Shown: positions 1 to 11,195, counted from the first letter of the stretch. The stretch is DNA of 64,000 nt from Aegilops tauschii subsp. strangulata (GCF_002575655.3 NC_053040.3:350677267-350741266), one strand, 5' to 3'. Numbers and translations: made by a program. The notes: generated by a model not told the origin, from the sequence alone.

Positions 1-337
1 AATGCCGTTACACTCCAGTACTTTGTAAGCAAATGAAATGACTGCAACAAGAAGAGCGAGGGGCCAGAAGTAGAAACTCTTCCCGGCCACCTCCGCCCCG
101 ATACAGTTTTTATTTCACATATATGGACCAAACCGACAGATAACACAAGCTTCACACACAACAATGGCGCGCACAGACACTTGCGACACACACACGCCTT
201 ATTAATGACGGTCAGGTTACACACATACCCACGCCCATAGCTCCAAGCATAAATCAGGATGGCGCCACGCCTCTGCATACGGGCGAGCGCGCGGCGTGCT
301 TGCGTGCAACCTACCCACCCACGTCTAGTTTAGCTTT

Positions 338-1525
338 TCAGTAGTTGACGACGGAGCGGTAGGTGCTGCCGGGCTTCCAGCCGGCGGGGATGACGTTGCT
401 CGCCACGAGGGGCTTGCCGGAGCTGGAGGTGAGGCGGACCGAGAAGGGCGCCTGCAGCATGCCCCCGGAGTTGTACCTCCACACCGCGCCCCACGACCGG
501 TCCATCTTGGTCCAGCCCGCGCCGTTGCCGCCGCTCTGCATGAGCTCCACCGACGACAGGTCGCCGTCGCCGTCCTCGTACTCGATGAGCATGGCGAGGT
601 AGTAGGAGTTGGAGCCGGCGTCCACCTTGAAGGCTATGTCCATCCCCGGCCAGTTGCACGGGACCCTGCAGCATGCAGCCACACGCATGGACATGACGGA
701 TGCCAGGGCCAAGACAAGACACGGCGGTTAGTCGGTCGGCCGGGAAAGCGGCATACCGTGTGCGTGCCGGTGCACGCTTGCCGCTCTTTTACGTGCGTCC
801 GGACACGCAGCTAGCTTACCGTGTGCCGTTTCAGTTTGCATGAAAAAACTCACGTGAAAATGCATGCAGCCAGCTTACCGTGTGTACTGGATTTGGAGAC
901 GTCCGGCGGCGCGGAGCTGGTCGGCCTGGCCGGGCTTCGCCATGCCGCCGAACGCCGTCCCGCTGAGGTCGAAGTGGACGGGCTCTCCCAGGCACGCCTC
1001 GCCAGCTGGGCACAGGTCGGTGAGCACGACGGTCACCGGGCTGGACGAGCAAGAGCCGTGGCCGGTGCATTTCACCTGAAAATTTACGTTAAGCCGAGTA
1101 TCTGACAACGCGGCGCTAAATTTAAATGGCTGTACTTGAAAATCATGTGATCTACGGACCTGGTAGCAAGAGCCGCAGCCCTTGCCGTCCTGGTAGATGG
1201 ACGGGCTGCCTGCGGCGATCATGGAGGAGAAGGGCGCCTGGTCGACGGCGTCCTGGTACCCGCATGCACCACCTACAGATCGTGCATGCAAAGCGTCAGT
1301 GCACATTGCACATATATATTCTGGAGAAATTAAATATATATGTTCGTCCGTGTATTAATTACCGTCGCTCCCTGCGCCGTTGGGGCCGCCGTACCAGGTG
1401 GCGCCGCCGTTGGACCAGCCGGAGAGCTTGCGGTGGATCTCGACGGACGCGCAGGGACGGAGGAGGAAGGCTAGGGCCATGAACACGGCGAAGGACGCTG
1501 GGATCTTGGCCACGGAAAAGGCCAT
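338..1525 (-). CDS. Beta-expansin (secreted cell-wall loosening protein), four exons
   Basis: Four exons read on the minus strand: 1525-1363, 1272-1160, 1075-879 and 665-338. All introns are GT-AG and the joined CDS is 801 nt, coding for 266 residues. Residues 1 to about 28 form a hydrophobic signal peptide. TWYG (43-46) opens the double-psi beta-barrel domain. The Cys-rich GKGCGSCYQ segment (84-92) and the HFD motif (126-128, in [13 protein letters not shown]) mark the family-45-like domain. The aromatic-rich C-terminal expansin domain (family-63 carbohydrate-binding type) starts near residue 165 and ends in VVNY. Length and motif order are normal for a beta-expansin. Family members act in the wall and loosen glucuronoarabinoxylan-rich grass walls without hydrolysis. 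An in-frame GTG upstream (1540) is not used; the ATG at 1525 is followed directly by the signal peptide. The gene looks intact, and it is the only confident host gene here. Which beta-expansin paralog it is cannot be told from sequence alone. Confidence 0.95.
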
Positions 1526-1624
1526 GCCTCTCTTTCTCACCGACGATCACTAGAGTACAAGGAGGAAGAGACTGAAGTAGAGGGGTGGCCTTGGTGTGTG
1601 CTAGGAAGTGTACTCCTCGCCTCC

Positions 1625-1631
1625 ATTTATA
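1625..1631 (-). promoter_or_regulatory. TATA box of the beta-expansin gene
   Basis: TATAAAT on the minus strand, about 100 nt upstream of the ATG at 1525. With usual plant spacing this predicts a transcript start near 1595 and a 5' leader of about 70 nt. Confidence 0.6.
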
Positions 1632-2402
1632 GGCGGCAGGCAGGCAGATGGTAGGGTGCACCGCTGAGTGAGCGCGGGCAGTGATTAAATTCTTCCTGGT
1701 TTCTTCTGAAAAAATGAAAAACGAATTCTTGCTTACTTGCTGGGGTTGCACGCGCGGATTCTAGGGGATTTTTAATAAATAATAAATAAACCCGTTCGCT
1801 GGCGATCTTTAAAAAGCAATCTGAACACTGGACGATCGATCTGCCGTAGAAAGGTTTTTCCTGTCTTCCAGATTTGTACACCAGCTATACTGTACTACAG
1901 TACTTGGCGTCTAGTCACTCAGTGAGCAGAAAAACGACAGTTGCCGTTATTTCGGTTAGACACGAGGCGACCCTACGAGTCGAGTTGCCGCCCATCCCGA
2001 GACGGCTCCACGCCCCATCCATTTCACCCTCCCCGAATTCAGATCGGTCAACTGCTGTCACGAGGTGCAGTCGTCAGGATCAAACACCGTCTCTGCACCG
2101 TCGATCCCTCCCTTCGGACGGCCAGGAGGCGCCGTCATTCGGCCTGAGCCCCGCGGCAAGCCGCGGCACGAGCCGTAATCTTTGCCCGGTTTGCCGGTTC
2201 CTCCCGGTTGACTTGTGAGCGGTGGCTCATGCGTTCACTCCGCCCGCAGCCACTACGTAGCTCCGGCCGGTAGTCAGCGTCCTCCCCAGATTAAGCGCCA
2301 CAACAACGTGCACTGGGCTTTCAGATGACATGCCTCCCAGAGTCGCAGACACGCAGTGGCTCGCGTCGGTCCGGTTGCATGCACGGCGACTTGCACGAGT
2401 AG
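1632..2402. other. Intergenic upstream region of the beta-expansin gene
   Basis: No convincing coding sequence on either strand. This is the only non-TE-looking sequence upstream of the expansin. Its distal end meets the Harbinger-like remnant near 2403, so the promoter has at most about 0.8 kb before transposon DNA begins. Confidence 0.4.
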
Positions 2403-2689
2403 GAGCATCTCCAATAAAACATGCAAATTTGAAGATGTAAAAATTTGCATCTTTAAAAAAATGTTTTTGCATCTTAAAAAAGAGCCAACTTCAACAGAAG
2501 ATGCAAAACGAAGATGTAAAAAACAATTCCAATAAAAGATGCAAACTAGAAATGTAAAACGGGCCGTCGGCTGCGTGGCTGTTGTTCAGCCGCTGGTCAA
2601 CCGCATAAATTGAATTAAAACATGTAAAAGAACAAGTTAAAAATTTCTCATGTCAAGAGGAAGTGAGCAACGCCCCTGCGTCGCCCTCC

Positions 2690-3893
2690 TCCGGCGGCGA
2701 CACGGGGAAACCCCACTCCACCGCCGCCGCCCCCTCCCCCCTTCCCCTCACCTCGCCGCCACCGAAGGAGCCGTCGGCGAAGCCCGCGCCGGTTATTGGG
2801 AAGGTGTTGGCAAGGCGCTTCCTCCCTCGTGTGGTGACCCTGTGCGGTCGGGGGCTACGGCAGGGGGGGGGGCTGCTCCATGGCGTCGATCTGCGCGACG
2901 TCGGCCGTTTCCTAGCGCGGCGCGTCCAGCGTAGGTGGCGTGGTGGTGGCTTCTCTGTCGCGTGGTGGGTGGTGGCCAATGGATCCTGGTCGGTGGGCTC
3001 CAGATCTGGCGCGGCAACGGCGCTGGTTGCGGGCGGCGGCCTCACAAATGCTTGTGGCTGGGCCTGGCGGCGGAGGTGCGGGCTGGTGCTCCGGTGGCGA
3101 TGGTCATGACCACAGGCGTCTCCCTCCTTGCCAGCAGCGGGTGACGGCTCTCCTCCTCGCAGCGCGTCCCAAGCCGACGGCTTTGCTTCCTCCCCTCCGA
3201 TGTCGCTGCTCCGACGGTCTCCTAGGGGTTTGGACTGGCCGGGAGAAATCCGTGCGCGGCAACAACCGTTGCAAACGACGACGCCGCCTGCGGGTGCCGT
3301 CTCCCCCTCGGAGGCGTCGTCTTGGCAATGTCCGTACCCTGCCCGGGCACCAGGGGAAACCTTAGGCTGGCTCGCTAGCCAGGCAGCAGCGGCGCAGTGG
3401 CGTCGCGTCTTCCCTAGAGGTGCTGCCGGGGTGCCATGGAGGCCACCGGAATTGTTGCTGGAGGTGGTGGCTTCGTCGATGCTTCGTCGAGGATTGGGGC
3501 ATTGTGCCGTTGGTGATGGTGGCTGCTGTGAGCATGGGTTCTTGGGGCGCAATGTACGCTACCACTAGTTTCCCTTGGACGACACCTTCTTCGAAACCAG
3601 CTGGTTCCCGCTGTTCACTGCCGACTCCTAGGCGTGAAGGGTGGAGAATGCGTTGACCTAGCATGTGATGTAGTTGGGGTTGTGCTTCTAGGTTTCTGGT
3701 GTTGGTCGAGACGCGGCCCTTGATCTGTGAGTCGTGCCTCCTTGCCATTGTGGCTTGAGGTTCGACTAGGCGAGTTGTGTTGTTGTAGTCGTGGTGTGTG
3801 TCCTATGTGCCGAAAGGCGTTGTATCAGCCGCTTGGCTCTTCTTCTATGATATTGATGCACCTCTCCATGGTGTATCCTTGAGAAAAAATCTC
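2690..3893 (+). mobile_element. Probable 5'-truncated LINE-like insertion
   Basis: GC-rich sequence without a conserved ORF that ends on the plus strand in a short A-tract (GAGAAAAAA near 3886). Homology to the Harbinger transposase N-terminus stops at that point. The 3' end has the look of a grass non-LTR retrotransposon 3' UTR (a TATGATATT-type segment shortly before the tail). No TSD could be fixed and the 5' edge is a guess, so the call is tentative. Confidence 0.3.
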
Positions 3894-3903
3894 GTGTCCA
3901 CAA

Positions 3904-4197
3904 TATTAAATTATTACATAACTCATCAAATCCAAACAAGTCTTTGGACATTCTGAACCGGCATCGGCAGTACCTCTCCGGAAAAACGGGCGGTGAACCA
4001 AAATAGTTGCGCATAAACCTGTTGTGCGCCTCAACCCGTTCTCTCCGAATGAACGCAACACCATGCACGGAACCGCCATGCTTCGGCTTCTCCCCCTTGT
4101 GCATCGCCACTAGCATAGCAATGTCCTCTTCTTTGTTCAAATCAAATTCCTCATCCGACGAGGAATCGCCCACGAAAGAGGAGTCACACGAGCTCAT
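3904..4197 (-). pseudogene. Harbinger-type transposase N-terminal fragment
   Basis: An ATG at 4197 opens an acidic N-terminus (SSDEEFDLNKEED) followed by a segment of the form HNRFMRNYFGSPPVFPE...RFRMSKDLF. This matches the conserved entry into plant HARBI1/ALP1-like nucleases (a GHxRLxxDYFxxxPxY...FRRRFRMSRxLF-type block). Family members continue for about 300 more residues with a DDE nuclease domain. Here the similarity ends after DLFGFDELC, where a probable insertion begins. No catalytic residues are present, so the fragment cannot act as a transposase. Confidence 0.6.
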
Positions 4198-4937
4198 CTA
4201 TAATGCGAAAATTACCGTCAAACTAACTCTCCAACCTAATAAAAAATCGTCAAGTTTCATCGTTTTGTACCTTGGGGAATTTTGTCGAACATGTTGCTTG
4301 CGGGGTGGACAAAATCAGCCAACTGCGGTTGGGCAGCCTTTCGGCGGCGGCAACACCTCTGCAGAGGAGATGGCCGCAGCTCAACAGAGAAGAAGGCGGG
4401 AGCTCGGCGTTGCGGGCGGCCGGCGTCACACGGCCGGAAGAACGGCCGAGGCAGGCGGCCGTCGAGCGGACTGGATGGCGCGACTCCCCTACCTCCAGGG
4501 GTTTCTTGGCTAGGAAGAAGGCTAGCCCATCCACGACCTCGCCATGGAAGGCATTAGGCCAGCCGAACCACCGGAGATGCTTCGATTCGAAGCGGCGACC
4601 GAAAGGGAATCGACGGCTGCGGGCGGCGGGGATAGGGCGAAGTCGCGGCGGGCCCTGCAACCGTCGAGCGGGCGGCGGCGACGTCAATTTTGTGCAAATT
4701 CGGCCGACGTTCGAGTTGGGCAGGCGGCGGGCGGTCGCGCGGATGGGAACGGAAGGCGGTTGGGTGGTTGGCACGCGGTTGTCCTTTTTCATCTCCAGAC
4801 AACGGAGATGCAAATTTGCACCGTGAAGGTGTTCTATCTTACATCTCCGGGAGGCGGAGATGCAATTTTATTATTTTTTTGCGTCTACATCATATGTTGG
4901 AGAGGTGTTTTTGGGCCTCGGAGATGCAAAAGGTAGT

Positions 4938-5074
4938 TGAAAGTGCTAGTTATCGACTAGAGGGGGGTGAATAGGTGATTTTATAAAAGTCTTGAAGACA
5001 TGCAATGTCTTCGAAGACGAGCAATTAAAACAATAACTAAACAGGATACAGCGGAAGAAAAACTACATAGCCAT
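4938..5074 (+). mobile_element. LTR-like terminal fragment, TGAAAG...CTAGAGGGGGGTGAATAGG type
   Basis: Begins TGAAAGTGCTAG and carries CTAGAGGGGGGTGAATAGG about 24 nt in. The solo-LTR-like element at 12436 begins in the same way (TGAAAGATCG, then CTAGAGGGGGGGGTGAATAGG). The fragment is cut after 137 bp by the CACTA terminus at 5075. Its other end was not found in the window. Confidence 0.45.
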
Positions 5075-6607
5075 CACTGGTACAACGAGCTTCTATACAA
5101 ATGGATTTTAACCCCTTTTGGCGACGGCATTTTAAACCGTCACCAGGCGAGTGTGGGCGATAGGTATGTCCTTTCCACATGAACCGGAAACCATCGGGGA
5201 TAGGGAGCCATGATGCATACAGTTGTCCCTATAAAACTATTTCTGATATCTCAAATATCCCAAACCCTCCATCCTTGCTACTCGTTTGTGCTCACATTGC
5301 CATCGCAGTCGGTATTCTGTGGTGCTACGGTTATGATGCGCGACCCATCACAAATAGTTCACAATTATAGAACGTGTACCATAAGCAGACAATCACACAC
5401 ACACTTACTTTTCCTTGACTTTATGCGATTGAATGTAAGAGGGCATACAATTGTCCCTATAAAACTATATGCGAAGCTTGAATATATCCCACACGATTCA
5501 GCTGTCGTACCCGCGTCGGATGAAGACCTATCGCACACGTTCTTGTATGACCAAACGTTTGCGATAAACAATCCATAATTGCCAAGCGTGTGTGATAAGG
5601 TGACTTTCGCAAACATTTAATAAGAAGGACCTGTGTGCGATGTTGTTGTTCATCTCACACGTTTTTTCTTGGCTGATCATGTGTGCAGTAGAGATTGATC
5701 GCACATGTAGTGGATCCGAGGAATGTGTCTGATCTCCACGTTTATCGCAGACGTTTTGCTTTCGCAAACCGTGTGCAGTGTAATCCCTAATTTAATCCTT
5801 GCATTTAAAAATCATAGATTTTGAATTTGAAAGTAGGCAATCACTTATTTCATATCAAACCATGTTTATTACAAATATAGGTTCAAGCACGAATGCATAA
5901 TTCGATGCACAGGTACATATACTGAAGAACTGCAGAAGCACCAAGTAAAGAATGATGAACCACAGTTGTACTAAAGACTGTAAAGAGAGAGGCGAAAGAC
6001 ATTCTGGTTGCTGGATAAGGTGAAGCGGAATGCACATATTGTGCCCTCCTCCATGCGTAACGCGCGCACGACTCTAGGCCAACCCCTTGTGATGGCTGCC
6101 CGCCCATTCTTCACTGTCTTTATTAGGAATTCTCGATGCTCATTGTAGTCTGAATGAAATACTTTAACCTTCATTGTGTGTCCACCAATCATGTACTTTG
6201 TGAGGTAATCTTGAGTAAACTGCTTTGGGAACCACTACAAACGAAAAAGATTCAGACATTGTTCTCTAACAACTCATTATGGGCAGTAAAAAGAGAAGGC
6301 TCTAGAGTCTGTAGTTACCATCCTATAGCTCAAACTTGTGTTGGATAGAGCGTAAACAAATAATTTGCTTGCCACTGTTCGTATCTTTCTGCTGATAATC
6401 CTTATCAGTCTTCTCACTTGATGCTTGTTCATGAATATCTCATTGTCCCATACACAAAAAGGGTCGACACGTGGATCTTTGCCAAGGGCATATGTACCTA
6501 CAAGCAACAAGTCAATATTAGAAGCTAACAAGTGTCCAGGCCTGGATCTATAAGCACTACATTATGGAACAACGGGGAGTACAAGCCGAGGGATGAAACT
6601 AATTAAT
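5075..6607 (+). mobile_element. CACTA (En/Spm-like) element, left end with subterminal repeats; right end not in view
   Basis: Starts CACTGGTACAACGAG and is followed by a subterminal region (5100-5780) full of short variants such as CGCACACG, TTTGCGATAAAC and TCTCACACG. The first 90 bp parallel the CACTA left end at 34057: both have TTTTAACCCCTTT, then ACCGTC, then GAGTGTG and GCGATAGG. The 3-bp left flank is CAT. It carries a minus-strand B3-domain gene and is interrupted at 6608 by a Gypsy LTR. No right terminus with a CAT flank was found. Confidence 0.65.
5971..6497 (-). pseudogene. B3 DNA-binding domain gene, 5'-truncated, CACTA cargo
   Basis: Two exons joined by a clean GT-AG intron: 6497-6319 and 6234-5971, stop TAG. 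The last exon reads WFPKQFT...YMIGGH, then GRAAITRGWPRVVRALRMEEG and CAFRFTLSS. This is the usual C-terminal half of a plant B3 domain (F-PK-F, G-W--F/V, G--C-F-F). The upstream exon supplies the preceding strand (KLFVYALSNTSLSYRM). It starts at an AG acceptor with two nucleotides of a split codon, so an earlier exon is missing; the Gypsy LTR at 6608 probably displaced it. B3 proteins bind DNA in the nucleus. The reading frame is open in what remains. The gene is transcribed toward the CACTA left end, the same arrangement as at 62-63 kb. Confidence 0.65.
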
Positions 6608-6975
6608 TGATACATCTCCAACGTATCTATAATTTTTTATTGTTCCATGTTGTTATATTATCATTCTTGGATGTTTTAAAATCATTTTATAGCAACTTTA
6701 TATCATTTTTTGGGACTAACGTATTGACATGGTGCCCAGTGCCAGTAGCTATTTTTTGCTTGTTTTTTACCTCGCAGAAAATCAATACCGAACCAAGTCC
6801 AAACGCAGCAAAACTTTTTGGAGATTTTTTTTGGACCAGAAGACATCTGGTGGGCCAAAGAAATACCAGAGGGGTGCCCCGAGGGGGGCACAACCCACCT
6901 GGGCATGCCTGGGGGCCCAGGTGCGCCCTGATGGATTGTGCCCACCTCGGTGGCCTTTCGCACCGCCTCTTCCCC

Positions 6976-6982
6976 TATAAAT
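6976..6982 (+). promoter_or_regulatory. TATA box of the Gypsy LTR
   Basis: TATAAAT about 370 bp into the LTR, just after the GC-rich palindromic block. The LTR at 59609 has TATAAAT in the corresponding place (59936). Confidence 0.5.
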
Positions 6983-7594
6983 TCCCGAATATTCCAAAAA
7001 CCCCGAAGATAACCCTAGATCAGAAGTTTCGCTGCCGCAAGCCTCTGTAGCCATGAAAAACCAATCTAGACCCTGTTCCGGCACTCCACCGGAGGGGGAA
7101 ATCATCACCGGTGGCCATCTTCATCATCCCGATGGCCACCATGATGAGGAGGGAGTAGTCCATCCTCGGGGCTGAGGGTTTGTACAAGTAGCTATGTGTT
7201 TAATCTCTCTCTCTCTCGTGTTCTTGAGATGTCACGATCTTGATGTATCGCGGGCTTTGTTAATATAGTTGGATCATATGGTGTTTTCCCTCTCTATCTT
7301 GTTGTGAATTGAGTTTTCACTTTGAGATTTCATTTTCTCGGATTGAATACTTTTATGGATTTGAGAGCACTTGATATATGTCTTGCATATGAATACCCGT
7401 GATGACAATGGGGTATTATATTGATTCGCTTGAGATATGTTTTGGCACTCAACTCGCGGACTCCCGAGGTGACATTGGGGTAATCTATGCATAGGGGTTG
7501 ATGCACGTTCTAGTCTTTTGTTTTTCTGGTAGAAATCTTGGGTCACTCTTTGAGGTTCTTTGTGTTGGATTGAGTATCATGAATCTGAATTTGC

Positions 7595-7745
7595 TTTGGT
7601 GTTATTTTAGTATGAACTCTTGACAGATCGATCAGAAAGAATAACTTGGTGTTATTTTAGTACGAACTCTTGATAGATCGATCGGAAAGAATAACTTGGT
7701 GTTATTCCAGTATGAAGTCTTGGATAGATCGATCGGAAAGAATAG
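7595..7745. repeat. Threefold 50-bp tandem repeat in the LTR
   Basis: Three consecutive copies of a unit with CTTGGTGTTATT, AGTAYGAA and AGATCGATCRGAAAGAATA, period 50-51 bp, with a few substitutions between copies. Confidence 0.85.
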
Positions 7746-8248
7746 CTACAAAAAATTAATTCATTTTGTTCTTCGCTAGATAAGAACTTTGGAGTGATTC
7801 TTCATCGCACTTTGAGGGATGGTTATATGATCCAATTATATTAGCATTGTTGAGAGATTGCACTAGCGAAAGTACGGACCCTCGGCCTCATTTTCAAGCA
7901 TTGCAACACCGTTTGTGCTCCGTTTCATCAATTGCTACCTTGCTATTTTTTATTGTTCTTATTACAAAAATCAATATCTACTATCCATATTACACTTGTA
8001 TCACCATCTCTTTGCCGAACTAGTGCACCTATACAAATTACCATTGTATTTGGTGTGTTGGGGACACAAGAGACTTTTTATTATTTGGTTGCAGGGTTGT
8101 TTGAGAGAGACTATCTTCATCCTACGCCTCCCACGGATTGATAAACCTTAGGTCATCCACTTGAGGGAAAATTGCTACTGTCCTACAAAACTCTGCGCTT
8201 GGAGGCCCAACACGTGTCTACAAGAATAAAGTTGCGTAGTACACATCA

Positions 8249-8280
8249 AGCTCTTTTCTGGCGCTGTTGCCGGGGAGGTG
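8249..8280 (+). promoter_or_regulatory. Primer-binding region after the Gypsy LTR
   Basis: CTTTTCTGGCGCTGTTGCCG lies just after the LTR end at 8248. The equivalent after the LTR at 61022 is TTTTTCTGGCGCCGTTGCCG. The common core TCTGGCGCYGTTGCCGGGGA is the usual PBS region of many Triticeae Gypsy elements. I did not assign the tRNA. Confidence 0.6.
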
Positions 8281-8374
8281 AGTGCATGAAGGTATATCTT
8301 TAGATCTTGCAATCGAATCCTTTAGTTTCTTGTTTTATCACTAGTTTGGTTTATAAAAAGAAAACTATAAAAAG

Positions 8375-9267
8375 ATGGAATTGAGGTTGCATCATATTAT
8401 TCGTCTTTATCATGTCTTTCTTGAAAATGATGGAAAGGAAAATTGTGCTCAATTGATAGACGAAGAATTCAACAGAATGTTTGGTATAAATGATGAGCAT
8501 GATTGCAATGTTGTTAGTATGAATTCTTTGAATATCCATGACGCTAATGATATGCAAAGCCATAAGCTTGGGGATGCTATGTTTGATGAAGATGATATTT
8601 TTAGTCCCCCAAGATTTGATGTTCAATTTTGTTATAATGATTGCATGCATCCTATTTATGATTATAATGATGAAAGTGGATTTGGCGAGGTAGTGACTTT
8701 ATTTAGTGATGAATCCATCATTTTGGATGAGGCTTCAACTGACTATGATAACAAAGTGCTATCTATGATGATTATGGTGATAACATGTATGCTATAAATA
8801 ATAATGATAACCATGAAACTTGTCATCATGATTTCAATTTTCAATCCCATGATAGTTATTTTGTTGAGTTTACTCCCACTACTATTGATGAGAAGAGATT
8901 TGCTTATGTGTGGAGTAATAAAATTTCTATGCTTGTGGATCATGAAAAGAATGCTTTATGTGATAATTATATTGTTGAATTCATTCATGATGCCACTGAA
9001 AATAATTATGAGGGAGGAACATATGCTTGTAGGAATTGCAATAATATCAAGTTTCCTCTCTATGTGTTGAAAATCTTGGAGTTATGTTTGTTTTGCCTTC
9101 CTAGGCTAGTTGATTCTTGCTCCCAAAAGTTATTTACTCGCAAAATCACTATGCATAGGAAGTGGGTTAGACTTAAATGTGCTAGTCATATGCTTCATGA
9201 TGCTCTTTTTCATGTTTCAATTCTTTACTTTTATGCGAGCATCATTGAAATTATCATGCCTAGCTAA
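8375..9267 (+). pseudogene. Acidic Asp/Asn/His/Met-rich ORF of a non-autonomous Gypsy element, one frameshift
   Basis: An ATG at 8375 opens MELRLHHIIRLYHVFLEND... and the frame stays open to about 8757 (...TDYDNK). A one-nucleotide shift then moves the sense frame to the ORF that ends ...IIEIIMPS at 9267. Together they would encode about 295 residues rich in D, N, H and M. There is no zinc knuckle, protease, reverse transcriptase or integrase motif. The position directly after the LTR and PBS is that of gag, but the product does not resemble gag and its function is unknown. The frameshift suggests this copy is dead. Confidence 0.55.
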
Positions 9268-9888
9268 AAAGGCATTAAAGAAAAGTGCTTGTTGGGAGAC
9301 AACACAACATTTACCCCTACTGTTTTTGTGTGTACACATGATTAAGATACTGTAGTAATCATTTATTATAGCTTTTGTTTCAATAAAGTACCAGGTAAAG
9401 CCTTTGGGATAGTGTGGATGATAGTTGACTTGATTCTGTGCAAAAAACAGAAACTTTTGCGCTCAGTCCAGGAATTTTAAAAATTCACTGGAACATGATT
9501 CTGATCTGAATTTTTTTACAGGTTATAGATATACAAATTTCCTACGTTGTCCTAATTTTTCAGAATTTTTGGAGTAGCAGAAGTATAGTTGGAGTACAGA
9601 TTACTACAGACTGTTCTGTTTTTGAGATATTCTGTTTTCAATGCATATTTTGCTTGTTTTCTAGTTTCTATGGCTTATATTGCTCAATATAAATTATAGA
9701 AATATAGGGTACAGTAGGCATTGTGTGAGAACAATTATGAATCTTGTCTTTGACAGTACCAAAGTGAATGGTTTGCTCTTTATCCAATAACTTATCTCAC
9801 GAAGTTCCGTTAAGTTTTGTGTGATTGTAGTTTTCAAGTTTTGGGTGAGCATCGATATGAGGGTAATAAGGAGTGACAAGACCCTGAG

Positions 9889-9972
9889 CTTGGGGATGCC
9901 CAAGGCACCCCAAGTTAATATCCAAGGAAGATCCAATCAACTAAGCTTGGGGATGCCCCGGAAGGCATCCCC
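9889..9972 (+). other. Hairpin pair, copy A
   Basis: Hairpin 1 (9889-9914) pairs CTTGGGGATGCC with GGCACCCCAAG, leaving one bulged A. Hairpin 2 (9949-9972) pairs GGGGATGCC with GGCATCCCC around the loop CCGGAA, a perfect 9-bp stem. Confidence 0.6.
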
Positions 9973-10622
9973 TCTTTCGTCTCCAACATTATCGGTAACC
10001 TCACTTGGAGCTATATTTTCATTCGTCACATGCAATAAGTTCTGCTTGGTGCACCATTTTATTTTACTAGGATTTGCTTGCTGTTATTTAGAATAATGTT
10101 TTGCATATTTTATTTCAATAAAAGTAATGATAGCCTTTACTATGCTTATTTTGCAAATCTAAATGTTGCTGTTTGAAAACAGAAAGTTTATCGCTATTGC
10201 AAAAATTCTCTAGAAAAGTCAGAAGGCGATAAAATGTTGATTTTTTGCACAATAAGCTATGATTAATTTTATACAGTGTGGTAAATTTTTAGAATTTTTG
10301 GAGTTACATAAGTATGAATGTTCTTGCATTCTTTACAGACTGTACTGTTTTGGCAGATTGTTGTTATGGTTGCATTGTTTGCGTATGTTTGCTTGTTTAA
10401 TGATTCTATTTGAGGATAGGACTATTAAATATGCAGAGGCATTTAGTATGCAATGTTAAATAATAATTTTAGTGATTTTCTACAGTAGGGAATGATAAGG
10501 TTTTTGCATTGATTTATACTAACTTATCTCACGAGTTCTTGTTGAGTTTTGTGTGGATGAAGTTTTTAAGATTTAGGGAAACCGTGATATAAAAGGAGTT
10601 AAGGAGACACAAAGGCTCAAGA

Positions 10623-10704
10623 TTGGGGATGCCCAAGGCATCCCAACATAATATTTCAAGAAGTCTCAAGCATCTAAGCTTGGGGATGCCCCGGTAGGCA
10701 TCCC
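10623..10704 (+). other. Hairpin pair, copy B
   Basis: Hairpin 1 (10623-10646) pairs TTGGGGATGCC with GGCATCCCAA. Hairpin 2 (10683-10704) pairs GGGATGCC with GGCATCCC around CCGGTA. The stems survive while the sequence between them has diverged from copy A. Confidence 0.6.
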
Positions 10705-11195
10705 ACCTTTCTTCATCAACAATTATCGGTTAGTATCGGTTGAGCCTAAGTTTTTGCTTCTTCACATGATGTGTGATATTCTTGGAATGTCATTTTATTT
10801 TCTTTTGATTGTTTTTTTAATAAAATACTTAGATTTGAAAGTTCTTAAATAAGAGAGAGTCCTCACATAGCTACCTATTTATTTAAATACTCACTTGATC
10901 TTCATTTATATCTTTTTAGAGTAGTTTGTCTTTTGCTCTAGTGCTTCACTTATATCTTTTTTAGCATGGTGTGCTTTAATATATTTTTAAGAAATTCTCT
11001 CATGCTTCACTTATATTATTTTGATAGAAGAAAAATCTTATGGTCATGTTCTTCACTTAAATTTGTTCGAGCTTGTCAAAAGCAACATATGAAAGTAGGC
11101 CCAAAGTGATAGATATTCAAGAGAGATATAATAAAAAACTTTCATGAAGATCATTGGACAAAATAAACTTGATTCTTTGTAATAGTTTTGTGATA

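Larger units (their letters stand above)
2403..4911. mobile_element. PIF/Harbinger-like DNA transposon remnant
   Basis: The left edge begins GAGCATCTCCAATAAAACAT with short repeats of GATGTAAA and TTTGCATCTT. The right edge (about 4795-4911) carries inverted relatives such as GGAGATGCAAATTTGCA, TTACATCTCC and TGTTGGAGAGGTG. Such GAGCATCTCCAA ends and a minus-strand Harbinger transposase N-terminus (3904-4197) support the call. The right TIR is eroded, no clean 3-bp TSD was found, and the middle is disrupted by a probable retro-insertion. An alternative is another TIR superfamily that captured a Harbinger fragment. Confidence 0.5.
6608..8248 (+). mobile_element. Gypsy-type LTR (5' LTR of a plus-oriented element)
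   Basis: 1641 bp beginning TGATACATCTCCAACGTATC and ending GTACACATCA (TG...CA). It is followed by the primer-binding region TCTGGCGCTGTTGCCGGGGA, an order typical of grass Gypsy elements. Inside are a GC-rich imperfect palindrome built on GGGTGCCCC/GGGCACA/CCCAGG (about 6875-6950), a TATA box at 6976 and a threefold 50-bp tandem repeat (7595-7745). The matching 3' LTR is not in the window. Confidence 0.8.
9268..11195 (+). mobile_element. Non-coding internal region of the Gypsy element, with a diverged ~730-bp direct duplication
   Basis: No ORF of note. Two diverged copies of about 730 bp (approximately 9370-10090 and 10090-10830) share CTTATCTCACGA, GTTTTGTGTG and ATTATCGGTWA landmarks. Each carries two GGGGATGCC-type hairpins. 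The region is cut at 11196 by a CACTA terminus. With no pol motifs between the LTR and this point, the element looks non-autonomous. Confidence 0.6.

Noticed and set aside
330..722. Minus-strand open frame overlapping exon 4 of the expansin
   Set aside because: Shadow of the real exon; no motif, Arg-rich low-complexity translation.
1526..1540. Upstream in-frame GTG that would add five residues to the beta-expansin
   Set aside because: Plant nuclear genes start at ATG. The ATG at 1525 is followed directly by the signal peptide.
2653..3552. 299-codon minus-strand frame
   Set aside because: GC-rich DNA keeps frames open; the translation is Pro/Arg-rich without a domain, and the region ends in a plus-strand LINE-like tail.
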